Assembly (NCBI GenBank): GCA_905331475.1
Contig: CAJNYU010003040.1
Span: 5,558-69,557, forward strand
Length of the DNA: 64,000 bases
Reading direction: 5' to 3'
From: Rotaria socialis
Taxonomy: Eukaryota; Rotifera; Eurotatoria; Philodinida; Philodinidae
Position 1 is the first letter of the stretch, and each line of letters opens with the position of its first letter. A program made the translations under genes and the position numbers. Positions 36,511 to 47,500 of the stretch are shown one piece after another. The notes under the pieces are model-generated. The model worked only from the letters and a program-made list of their open reading frames with translations, made no database searches and was not told the origin of the DNA.

Positions 36511-38005
36511 TTAAATCCAAAGACAAAATCTTGATGTATCAACCTCTACTCGACTTTTAGGAAAACGAGTTTCGGCCATTAAACGATAAGATTCAACTTT
36601 TTCGTAATGAATTTCGCCATAAATATCAATCAACGTAAATTCTTTTAATGCTTCGACCAGCTGGCCAAGATCTTGTTCAAAAATAGTTGTATGTTGTGCT
36701 AAAAATATAATTACATAAATCATATAAAAATTGTTGCATTTGAACCTATTTACCAATCGATTCAGGTGTTTTTAGAGATTTGAGCCATCGTAGAATAAAA
36801 CATCCATATCTGCTGCTTCTCTGGTCGGCATCACAAGTTGGTCGAACTTTTATAAAAACAAGCAATAAAACATGAATTCGTCAAACAGTTAAAAGTTTCA
36901 ATAGAAGATTGTTTTATTTTCTTTTATTGAGAAAAATCAATCAATTTTAGAGCTTTCTTTTGTCTACGTGCAAACTGGTTTTGAACAGAATAAAATAATT
37001 TTTCATGATAAAGTCTTCTGCTGATGCATACTTCGCTGGCACCGTATTCTTAGTTAAACTCTTGTTTTAAAATAATAAATTTTATCCAAGTCTTATCTTT
37101 AGGAAAGAATCGAATCAAGTGTGAATTTCCCTGTGAAAAGTTTTCAAAAATGGCTTCTTTTTCATTGTCGTTATCTCAATTGTGTAAACGAAAAAGAATT
37201 GTTGTGGATCATATTTGCAGTTATATAATTTAGTTCGAATAATTTAACTCATTGAGAAGAAAATGCTTTAAAAGAAAAGATCGTAAATTTGATCAATAAT
37301 GTAAAATAAAATTTCATTTTATAATTTTCTCATTGTTTTGTCGAAAAAGAAAAATACACGATAGTATGAAATGTTATTAGAAATCGTAAGTATTACATAT
37401 TTATCTATATTGATATCAAAGATAGTTAAATAAATAAATTAGAATATTTTCTATAGAAAATTTACTGAGTAAAATAATTTGACAAATAACAACCTCTAGT
37501 GAACAGATAAGATACAAGTCTTTTATCAAGTTCAGTTGCAAAAGAAGAATCTACTAATCTAATCGAAAAATACAAGCACTATTTGAGTGTTTAAAATAAT
37601 TCGAAAATAAAACCTAGTAGTCAAACTGCTAAACTTGATTTCTCAAGCATCGAGTCTAAAGTAATTATATAATGATCAATATTATTTAGTAAAACTATAG
37701 ACAAGATTTGAATAGAAGTGAGACAGAAAAATAACTCTTTTATTAATTAATTAATAAAGAGAAAGATGAGATTCAATACTCAGAAAATCAAAAATAAATA
37801 GAAGAATGTCTATTTTAGATTAATAAAAGGTTTCTTTGTTCAAAATAAACTTACTAGATGTCCAAGGAAAATCATCTTGTCGCCAAAGACGTAATCTTTG
37901 TAAACGAGGCATATATTTGCTAAGAAAAGGCACAAAATGTTTCCCATCACAGATTTTTTTTGTGTCACCATTATGAATACATTGAGCAGTCCTTAAGTAT
38001 ATCAT
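36511..38005 (-). pseudogene. 3' part of a bdelloid F-box-like family gene
   Basis: Three minus-strand exons connect in phase: about 38005-37855 (reading ICDGKHFVPFLSKYMPRLQR and RLWRQDDFPWTS), 36846-36754 (IRPTCDADQRSSRY and LRWLKSLKTPESI) and 36698-36511 (HTTIFEQDLGQLVEALKEFT, ending SRFCLWI). The style, with leucine-rich segments, DDFPWTSIRP and a C-terminal FRLWI-type ending, matches from memory a large family of rotifer proteins often annotated with an F-box at the N-terminus. The F-box and earlier leucine-rich part are not seen upstream, and the roughly 1-kb gap between the first two exons is much longer than usual here. It is therefore either a 5'-truncated gene or one whose first exons I missed. 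The family call is a recollection, not a search result. Confidence 0.4.
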
Positions 38006-39702
38006 TTTTATCTTAGCACTCTATACTTTTTAATTACTTTAGATTTTCTGCACCTTACTGAATCAAAATCGCTTTCAAAATAACATTAAACAAGTTCAAA
38101 TTAAATAATCAAATTATAAAGGAAAAATAAAAATAAAAAATAACTCTTTGAAATGCCCTGTTAACATGTAGCACTAAAAGATTCCATACTTTAAAGAATA
38201 TTGATTGAAGGTAAGTAAGGACTTCAAAATGTAATAGAAGTACTTAATATACTCATTTCTGTTTTTTGAATTCTACTAATAAAGTAAGCGTGTGACAATA
38301 TTTTCTTTATCCGTCATTCTACGATTTTACATTATTTGAATGAAATTGTTTGATAATTAAAATAGACAAATAAAAAACGAGAAGCGAGAAGCGAGAAAAC
38401 AATTGTTACCAATTTTATCTTATCTTTTTGGTTTTTAGTATAGTTAACAAATGAATGTCATGAAAGCTAGTTCGAGAAAAATGCAAGAAGCTCGTGAAGA
38501 ACAGCGGTAATTTCCAAAATTTTCGTGCCCTTCAAAAATTCCGAACATACCTCAACTTATTGTTAACTTAGAAAAAGGAAACTTTTATTATGATTAGAAG
38601 ATCGGTCCTCTATGCTTTACTTTTACTCTAAAAGAAATATCTTACACATTTTAGTAAATTTTTATCTTGGCACGTATCATCATATTTTTTTTTAATTTAC
38701 TTTTTTCGTCAAAATTTTATTTATGAATAAAAATTCAAATTATTTTTGAAAGATATCTTTCATAATCATTCAGAAAAAAAATTCTTCGTGAAATACAATT
38801 CATTGTTCCTTTTAAAGTTTTCAAAAAGCTATTTTAGATACATCTTTTCGGTTCTGCGAAAGCTCCGAGTGATTTCATCTATGCAAACAAGTCAAACATA
38901 TTTACTATCACTTTCATGTATTATTGTCTTGGTTGTTTGTTAAAAACATCGATTTATTGCCAAAAAGAAAACGTGAGTTTTATTTTTCGATTCTAAAATG
39001 CTCTGTTCTATTACTAAATAAACGATAATCTTGCAGACTATCATAATGAGAAGTAATTTATGCGAAGTTTTTTCTGTTGAATCATTCGAAATTCAATAAT
39101 TTCAAATTCAATAGAAGAAAATCAGTTTTAAAAAACTTCGATAGATATTTCGTTTATCATTTACTTTTATACAATTTTAAAAAGTAGAAAAACTTTTAGA
39201 TTCGCAGTGTTTGCCTATCGAAAATGCATTTAATGTGCTCAATATATATTGTCTATCAAAAAGATTGAAATAGCAGATAAATATGTCAAGTCAAGTCAAG
39301 TGATAGAGATTTTTAAACTCTCATAATTCGCAGTTAAAATATTGAGTAAACATCTATTCCCATAGTAATAATTCTTTTCAAAAACTCGTTGAATTCAATC
39401 GATTTCTGCAGAAAGCAAATAAAAATAAAATCTAAACATACGTGTATAATCTAATAGAGAATAGCTCCCGATGATAAATTATCCTATTGCAGCTAATTTA
39501 GCAGAGAATGTGATAGAATGAGTCATAATCAATAATAAAAAAGATTCACGTATCGATTTACATTTTGTGTTGACAGAACAAAAATTGAATTAAAAATATC
39601 TGTTCAATGTGAATATTTGTAAAGGATTTTCTTTTCAATTTTATTCTTAAATGGCATTGATGATTTGATACTGATGCTTATGCGATTAATATATCATTTA
39701 TT
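38006..39702. other. Intergenic, no confident gene
   Basis: AT-rich. A short ATG-initiated stretch at 38452-38510 ends at a GTAATT donor-like site and might be an orphan first exon, but nothing continues it. No other feature recognised. Confidence 0.4.
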
Positions 39703-40677
39703 TTGAATTGCTTTACAAGAAAAAAAATCAATTTACGAATCATACAGCTAAAATGTTTCACTTTTTCGTTTTTTACCAATTTTTTTATTTTTATTTTTCA
39801 CGTATCTTGTCAAACAACTAAAGAATCTTTACAGTTCAATAGCGAGACGACTAAACAAGATTTTCAATTAAATACAAATTATGATGAAACTACTGATATC
39901 GATAGAACTCAGTTATGGGAACAAATCACTACAGTAGAACCTTACGAATCATTAACTACTGATATTGATAAAACACAACAATGGCAAGAATATACTACTG
40001 AAGAACCAACTGAAAAGGATATTTTTACGGCAACACAACAAGCAACGACTCCTATCACTAGTAGTGCTGAATGTTCACAGATTGTTACACGTGATATTCT
40101 TGAAGAGACTAAAAAAGAAATAATCAATACCATTCTTTCAACTATTTCTCTTGAAATAACTAAGAAATTAGAAGATATTGAAGGACGTCTTGCAACATTA
40201 ATTTGTTCGAATGATAAAAGTCCGTCAGCTATAGAATTATCTTGGCAAATCTATGAAAATCTTCAGATTCCATTAACTGGATGGCTATTTGTTTTTGATC
40301 AGCCTTATAATCATCGAACTCGTCTTGATGATCTTAATCAAATAGCTGGAATATGTCATAATCAAGTTATTGTTACTGCTACATTCAATGAATCTATTTC
40401 ATTGGCAACTGTAGGTCCAGCAAGTGTATTAACTCTAAATACCAGCTGGAATCAACCTCAGCAATTTTGGCAAGTTTATTGGTGTCGTAAAAATGGTAAA
40501 TCTTTTGGATTTTCTCCACTACCTTCTATTCGACAAACATCAGCTGATAATGAAGATTTAAATAGTCTTTTACGTCTGAGTTGGCTCTTGGATCAAAATA
40601 TTGGTGGCTACAGAGCTGGTGCTATACGTTCATTTGCTGACAATTCACTTTGGCATAAAGTTATTTATTGCAATTAA
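39703..40677 (+). CDS. Thr-rich secreted or surface protein, start unclear
   Basis: A 324-codon open frame that contains no ATG at all, so the true start lies elsewhere. An ATG at 39753 is out of frame by one base just before long T runs; an upstream exon joined at the ACAG near 39747 is the other option. The N-terminal hydrophobic stretch (FTNFFIFIFHVSC) looks like a signal peptide. Then come about 90 residues rich in Thr, Glu and Gln with two similar blocks around TTDIDRTQLWEQ and TTDIDKTQQWQE, a probable glycosylated stalk, and a short coiled coil (EETKKEIINTILSTISLEI). The C-terminal 140 residues look globular, with Trp and Cys (GWLFVFDQPY, CHNQVIVTATF, FWQVYWCRKNG, GGYRAGAIRSF). The function is unknown; the C-terminal domain may be a bdelloid-specific surface domain. 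Confidence 0.55.
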   Translation: MNCFTRKKINLRIIQLKCFTFSFFTNFFIFIFHVSCQTTKESLQFNSETTKQDFQLNTNYDETTDIDRTQLWEQITTVEPYESLTTDIDKTQQWQEYTTEEPTEKDIFTATQQATTPITSSAECSQIVTRDILEETKKEIINTILSTISLEITKKLEDIEGRLATLICSNDKSPSAIELSWQIYENLQIPLTGWLFVFDQPYNHRTRLDDLNQIAGICHNQVIVTATFNESISLATVGPASVLTLNTSWNQPQQFWQVYWCRKNGKSFGFSPLPSIRQTSADNEDLNSLLRLSWLLDQNIGGYRAGAIRSFADNSLWHKVIYCN

Positions 40678-41664
40678 TATCCAACAATTCAAAAACGTAT
40701 CTATCGAACCAGTTAAATAACTAAAAAAGTAAAATAAATACTATTATTTATTTATTCTTTCTTTCTATTGCTTTAACTAAAATTGTACCAACAAATAATC
40801 TAGAAAATATGTCAAATTTTAACAAGGTATCCATTTATTTGCATTTTTTTTCGTAGATTAATATACGAGAATTCGTTTTCTTCAAATTGAAACAAGCAAA
40901 AAATATGTTTTAGTACTTTATAATTTAATGTCTATAGGCGAAGTTTAAATTGTTAATGTGTGTTCCTAGAACTTATACAATCAATAGTAACTTGTATACT
41001 ATTTCTACAACGAGAACTGTTATTTTTTACAGAATTACTGCAAGTCGATGTTTAAATTAATGATTCACTCGATTCTATATAGTCATGAGGATCAATATCA
41101 CATCTAAATGGACGACAAAGTAAAAATCATTACAAATTGTACTCATTTGTAAGAGATATTTTACTTGTTTTGATTTTTTTACTTCAAAATATTGATCAAA
41201 TTTATGATTAGAAAGCAAGTTAGGCAGAATAAAAATTTTTGTATTACATATCATTCTATTCAATGTGATTATGCTTATTAATCAATATCAAGCAGCCATT
41301 CAAAATTAATATATTCAATTAAATTATTATTATAGAATAGAAGTGTGAAACTAGTTTTGTAAAAGAGAGTCATGAAAAATAATATTTTCGATCAGAGCAA
41401 CATCTAAAATACAAAGACGATTTTATCAGCAATCGTTTGTTTTTGAATCTCAACCAAAAAGAAAAACACTAACTGGATAAAAACCAAAGATCACATAAAA
41501 AAAATACGTCAATTGAATCGTCTCATAAATATTTTCGATGCATGTTAAATCATCGATATAAATCAATTTATTTTATTTCTTGATGATAGTAAACTACTTA
41601 TTAATTAATTCCGATTCAATGAAAATTAGTTTATTTCGGTTTTATTTTTTTAATTGAATATTTC
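40678..41664. other. Intergenic between convergent genes
   Basis: AT-rich spacer between the plus-strand surface protein and minus-strand PIG-L. No gene seen. Confidence 0.5.
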
Positions 41665-42657
41665 TTAATTCAATGAAATTTTATTCAAATCATTCATAAA
41701 CATATATCGACTAAATGTTGTATAAAGATGTCTGAACCAAAGCACTTGTGAACGATGTGCATGAAAAGCTTTTAATCCTTTATAATATCCATATGGTGAA
41801 CTTACAAATAAAACATGTTTATCATTTGGTTGAGATATTATAAATGGAAATAGCGTTGAAAATAAACTTCGAAACAATCGAGGTAAAAATTTAATTGTCG
41901 TCCGCAATATATCAAATAACGAAGAAAATTTAAATAAAAGTGAAGCTGTAGAAACTTCATATGTAAGCGGAGTTTGATCAGTGTTATCAATATAATATTT
42001 AATTCCGAGAGCAATTGATTTATGATTAATATGACCAGATATACCACTTTTATCAAATGTTATTAATAAATCAATTTGAAATTGTTTTATATATTTTTCT
42101 ACTATTTCAGATATATTTCTTTGTGGCCACCAATGTTTTGGATTATCTTGTAAATCAGTTAAATTTAAAGATAAACATCGAGTTAAATCAATACCCAGTT
42201 GCTGACAACTTAATTTTAATTCTTTTTCTCTAATTGGTCCTAAACCATTACTATTTCCAGTTGATAAAACAAGTATATGACCTAATTTTTGATCCGATAT
42301 TAATCGAAGTATTGTTGGACTAAAAAATAAACATTCATCATCTGGATGAGCAACAACAATAAGAAAATTTTTCGTTTGCTTTATTTCAATTGGAATAAAT
42401 GATTGAAGATTTTTAATTGGAGTTAATACTATTAAAAAATAAATAACCAAAGGAATGAATAAAACACATCGAATTATAAAACATAATGATATTCGACGAA
42501 TTAATCGGATTATTAATCGAAATTTTTCATTATCACGATCATTTTCATTTTCATTTGATGAATCAACAAGATTTATTGAATCTTCTTCATCTTCTTTTTT
42601 AACACGATAATATTTTATGTTACGAGAAATATTTTTTATTATTCCAATTAATTTCAT
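41665..42657 (-). CDS. PIGL: GlcNAc-PI de-N-acetylase (PIG-L family)
   Basis: Removes acetate from N-acetylglucosaminyl-phosphatidylinositol, the second step of GPI-anchor synthesis, at the cytosolic face of the ER. A single exon encodes 330 residues, longer than the vertebrate protein (about 250) because of a charged N-terminal extension of about 50 residues. A membrane anchor follows at about 55-79. The metal-binding motif AHPDDE is at 103-108, followed by LSTGNSNGLGPIREKEL, ITFDKSGISGHINHKSI with the His residues of the active site, and FHAHRSQVLWFRHLYTTFSRY near the end. These are the canonical blocks in the right order. The first ATG was taken as the start. It lies next to, and on the same strand as, a sugar transferase (43411-44559) that could use a related lipid. 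Confidence 0.92.
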   Translation of the reverse strand: MKLIGIIKNISRNIKYYRVKKEDEEDSINLVDSSNENENDRDNEKFRLIIRLIRRISLCFIIRCVLFIPLVIYFLIVLTPIKNLQSFIPIEIKQTKNFLIVVAHPDDECLFFSPTILRLISDQKLGHILVLSTGNSNGLGPIREKELKLSCQQLGIDLTRCLSLNLTDLQDNPKHWWPQRNISEIVEKYIKQFQIDLLITFDKSGISGHINHKSIALGIKYYIDNTDQTPLTYEVSTASLLFKFSSLFDILRTTIKFLPRLFRSLFSTLFPFIISQPNDKHVLFVSSPYGYYKGLKAFHAHRSQVLWFRHLYTTFSRYMFMNDLNKISLN

Positions 42658-43410
42658 TTTCTTTTATTAATTTAAATATCTAAAAGAGAGAAAAAGAAAA
42701 GCAACAATTTATTTATTTATTTTTATGAATTATTATAAATATAAAAATGGAGTTTGTATATTTCCTATTGATGCACACGTTTTTAAACAGAGAAAAGAAA
42801 GAAAAAGAAATTTATTCAACGGAAATTAATTCTTAGATTATTATTATTAGTTTTATTTTTATCAATGAATATTTGTTCTATTCAATAATATTAAAATATA
42901 TATATTGGTTTGTTTGATTTTCTAGTTGTTAATTAATCAAATAATTCAATTGATCATATAAATAGATAAATAATAGAGAAAAAGTTTTTGGAAGATAAAT
43001 AAAATATAATTTGCCAAATAAATAATTATATATATATATATATTGAAATGAATTTTATTGATGTCGTCATGTCTAATTTCAGATAAAGATTCACTGCTAA
43101 TTGCATTCCGTTTCTCCTTCTTCTTCTTTCATAATATTCGTTGAATCAAATTCTATCAAAAACAAAAAGAATAAATTTATTGATAACATATAAAAAGATG
43201 ATGAGAAAAATTAAGTGTTAAGTAAAAACACTTATTTAACTCTCTTAATTAGCTCAAATTAAAATAAACGGTCTACCCCTACTTTTGATTGCTAGTAAAG
43301 AACTGTATGATCTCAAATGTTTCTATAATCATCTGAGATTATATTTAAAGATATAAAAAAATTTTAATTTAAATCAGTTCTTTCCTTTGTTTCTTAATAA
43401 ACTATTTATT
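42658..43410. other. Intergenic with possible short 3' exon
   Basis: AT-rich. Around 43126-43155 on the minus strand a TTTGATAG acceptor is followed by nine codons and a stop. If the GTAATAG at 43494 is used as a donor, this could be the true last exon of the glycosyltransferase. Otherwise nothing is seen. Confidence 0.3.
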
Positions 43411-44559
43411 TTAAAAGATAAAAGACTTTTTTTTGTTTTGATAAAATACTTTTTGATAGAAATGATTATTTTGAAAAAATAAAAAAACTATTACCTTGAT
43501 GAAATTTTTGTTTCGTCCAATAAAAAATAAGAAAATAAAAATAATAAAAACAATAACTGATATTGAAAATGTTTGATTTTGCCGTTGAATATTCATAGGA
43601 ATATTTTTAAAAATCATATCATCAGCTTTATGCCAAGAACCACTACCTAAATGTTTAAAAAGTGGTGTATCCGTTTTACCTCCAATCATATTTTCTTTTC
43701 CGTCAAGAACTAATATTGAACTCCACAATGAACGATTTAATTGAATTTGTATTGAAATACACATCGGTCCAGCTGATATAACAATTGTTGCGTGTGGTAA
43801 AAGAAAATTTCGATTATAAAGTTCAAGATTTTCAATAACACGTTGAAGAAGTGGATGATTACGAGTTGATATCATAAAACCATTTGATATTCCAACAGGA
43901 AATGCTTTAACAGCTAAAAATATATGTTCATCTGCTGATACATGGTCATCTAAATAATTAAATAATCCATCTAGTTTATGTAAACAATACAAATCCATAT
44001 CAAGAAATATTCCACCATAATAATGAAGAAGAAAATATCGTAATGCATCAGCTTTTTGTACAATTGTTTTATATGAAAACCAAGTTTTTAAAAACCACGA
44101 ATAATTTTTTTCAAGAAATTCTTTACTATTTTCATCTGTCCAATAATAATGTTTTTCGAATTTTGAATGAAGTTCAATACAAGAATTTCTTGATGTCAGC
44201 CAACTTTCAGGTGGAGATTGACTCAATGGACCAAGTAATATATGATGCATTCGACGTGGAATATATTCATGTTGAGAAGGTTTTGTTGAAAGATTTAATA
44301 AATCAAGTTTAATATGAACAGGAGAACTAAATGGCCATGTTACATAACAATTTATAAAACCAAATAGACAAAAAAAATGTCCACGAAATAATATTATTAT
44401 TAATATTAACAAGCAAAAGAATATTCGAAATAAAATTGTTTTTCCAATGTTGAATTTCAAATGTTTCAATTCATTTATCGAATTTTCAAAATAATATCTA
44501 TATGTTTTTATTGATTTAGTTTCATTAAGAAAATTTAATTTTTCATTTTCATAGTCCAT
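43411..44559 (-). CDS. GT32-type glycosyltransferase (DXD sugar-binding)
   Basis: Likely a Golgi or ER transferase of the glycosyltransferase-32 / DXD-containing sugar-binding family, which includes inositol-phosphoceramide mannosyltransferases and alpha-1,4-sugar transferases. The frame has 382 codons. A membrane anchor lies at about 42-70. The catalytic region starts IPRRMHHILLG, then PESW, HYYWTDENS, YKTIVQKADALRYFLLHYYG and GIFLDMDLYC, where DMD (about 187-189) is the metal and nucleotide-sugar motif; then AVKAFPVGISNGFM and HLGSGSWH. A second hydrophobic segment at about 332-348 suggests a C-terminal anchor. The last 20 residues after a Lys at a GTAATAG site look unprotein-like, so the coding sequence may instead end through a short exon near 43126-43155. 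The neighbour PIG-L is on the same strand. Acceptor and donor sugars are not known. Confidence 0.85.
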   Translation of the reverse strand: MDYENEKLNFLNETKSIKTYRYYFENSINELKHLKFNIGKTILFRIFFCLLILIIILFRGHFFCLFGFINCYVTWPFSSPVHIKLDLLNLSTKPSQHEYIPRRMHHILLGPLSQSPPESWLTSRNSCIELHSKFEKHYYWTDENSKEFLEKNYSWFLKTWFSYKTIVQKADALRYFLLHYYGGIFLDMDLYCLHKLDGLFNYLDDHVSADEHIFLAVKAFPVGISNGFMISTRNHPLLQRVIENLELYNRNFLLPHATIVISAGPMCISIQIQLNRSLWSSILVLDGKENMIGGKTDTPLFKHLGSGSWHKADDMIFKNIPMNIQRQNQTFSISVIVFIIFIFLFFIGRNKNFIKVIVFLFFQNNHFYQKVFYQNKKKSFIF

Positions 44560-47500
44560 TTTGATTTTTATCAGACGATTATAATAATTAATTTTAAAAA
44601 TATAAATATCGACTAGATCAACTTGATTAACTAAAACAAAACAAAATAGATATTACTTAATTTTTTATTTATTTATTGTTCTAAACTCTAATTATTTATT
44701 TTAAAAGAAATTAATAAAGATAGAAAAACATCGTATTTCATAGTCAACATCTAATTATATGCAAAGAAAAACAAAATGAATTAATTAGTAGGAAGAAAAT
44801 AAAATCTAACCTGTGGCTAGAGATCAATCAATTGAGATTTTCTTTTAGAGAATTCAATCTTATTCTAGAATAGGAATGAATTTTATTAATCAATTCAATT
44901 CTTTCCATGAAGAAGACAACTAGGACAACTATTATTCATTCATATACTTCTTTTATGCGTATTCAATATTCAATATTAGAGAAATTTCGTATTTCTTTTG
45001 TTTTATTGTTGATGAGGAATAGTTCTTCAACGTTAAAAAGAAGTCTTAGAAGAGAAAATACATATATTGAGATAATTTTTCAAATTTTATCAAAATGGAA
45101 ACTTATCTAAATTATAGAGGTCTTTCCTCTAAAAGAAAATTTTATTGATTTCTATCTTGAAAACCAGAGACAATTATATGATTATAATTTAACCCTATTA
45201 ACTAAATTTCAGTCTTAATCAAATTCATATTATCAAACTTATTTATAATTATTTCGAATTCTTTACGAAATCTTTCATATAAAATAAAAAAAGAAATGAA
45301 GACAAAAAAAGCATAAACTTTCAACGTTAATATACGTACGCATAATTAAAATAACAAAATATCGTTGATGATTTCTTTTTTATATAGACGCAAATAAATC
45401 TATGATGAAATATTATTGTTTCAAACAAGAAATATTATATTTTTATTCATTTTTGATAATAGATTGAACTCCTCTAAAATAAATATTAATATATAGTTTT
45501 ATTGAACTCGTTTAAGAGAAACAAAAAAAAATGAAAGTAATAAAAAATTTAGATCAATTCTTTATTCTCTTTTCACAGAGCGTGCATTTTTTCTTTCTGT
45601 TACTCAACAAAGTTACTCTTAGTTCTCCTTTAAATTTTCTAATGAGGACAATAATTTTTTTTCTATTGTTTAAAAAGCAAGAAAAATCTTGTTTCCATAG
45701 AGAATTCTATTGGTTAGTGAGAAAAATTTCATTGTTTTAGTCAAATCTATTAAAATTTAGGTTTTCATCTTATTAATCTATCAACTAAAAACTATATGCT
45801 TACTTTCAATTTAATTAAATTCATCGGCTTTATTTTTGTGTCTATAAACTTTTTACAAAAATTTTCTATTTTTTTTCTGAGGAAAAATCATCTAGACTTT
45901 TTCCTTTTAACTTTTCTGTATTTGAATAAAAAAGAAAGCAAAGCTTTAAAAATAAATTTTAAAGTGACGAACAAGTATCATGAACAATTCATTTTAAAAT
46001 CTGATTGAATATTAAACTTATAAAAACTAATGACAAAAAGTCGAAAAACCAAAAAAGGTAAAATTTATCTTTTAAATATTCATTTTATTGAATTGATTTA
46101 TTTAAAATGACTTACATTATCGAATCGACTAAAAAGTATGTTTGAATGTTTTTTTGTTAAAATGTTTTTGTTCACCTTCTACTTCTTATTTTCATGTTGA
46201 ACTTTTCAAAGTTTCTAATAATAATTGAGTCTACCGAGTGTATTTTACATAAACATTGCATTTCTTTTTCTTTTCGTTGACAACCACACTACTCATACTA
46301 ACAAACGCCCACATGTACATTTAAATCACAAAAAGAGGAAGAAAAATACATAAGAAATATGACATACTATGATTAGCATTGATCATGAGAAATGCGAAGA
46401 AATATGGAGAAAAAAAAAGCAGCATGGCGACGATTATTCACGATGTACAATTTTCGACTTAATGACATACGTAAAATCATAGGCAATAAACATAAATACG
46501 AATGAAAGTGATGCATATTCTCTAGACATGCCAAAATTTATTCAACAAATATCTCAATCGATCGTTTACTTATAACACATTACAGATATAAAGAGTTTCA
46601 ATAGAAATGATCATTTCTATTAAAGTTTAATTCGCTTTACTTTTAATATGTATAGATATTATTATCATTTATTTCTAACTTATTTATGATCATAGACAAA
46701 TAGCAAAAACAAAACAAAAACGAATGAAATTTATTCGAATTCTATCTGCCTAACATCTTCTGGATATTAGTTTTAGATTTCAAGCAGAAAATGATTTAAT
46801 TGAGAAAAAAAACAATTGTCTTATATTACATACCTTAACAATTGATATTTATCAACTTCGTTTTCTTCTTTTGCTTCTAGTTAATATTTAATATAAAAAT
46901 GAAAGTATAAATGATAAATTCCATTTGAAAAATATAACTGAAAGTGCAATTTTATCAAGCTAATTATTTCAATATAGTATTATGATAAAATAATCAGTTG
47001 ATCTAAAAAATACCGATTTATTCCGATAGATTTATTTTGTAAAAGGAATTATAAAAAGAAAAGATCGATTCCAATAGTAAATGAATGAATCAAACGAATA
47101 TTTTATATTGTTTTTCTACAAATATTTGATTGACATAAATTTCTATTAAATGGTCTAGAACTGCTTTTAGTGTGCATACTCATCAATGGCAAATACTAAT
47201 CAGTACATATTGCACGTTAAAATAATAAAAAAAAAGAAGTAGAAGCAGAAGAAGAAGACGAAGACGAAGACGAAGGAGAAGGTGGAGGAATGATTTGGTA
47301 CCTGCTGTTGCATTTTACTTAGTTAGACAAAAGAATCGAACAAAATAACTCAATTGAATATTATTACACTTGTGACACTCTTCCTTTTTGTTATTCAACA
47401 TTTTTATCTGCATTTTCGCCAGTTTAATTGAAAATTTTGTCGTTTCTTCTTCTCTTTTCCTTTCATTTCTTTTTTAGTTGTTTTTTCTCTAAGAACAGAA

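Noticed and set aside
38746-38943. 65-codon frame ending in a signal-peptide-like stretch after MQTSQTYLL
   Set aside because: Nothing downstream continues it after a splice site, and the first half is random AT-rich sequence.
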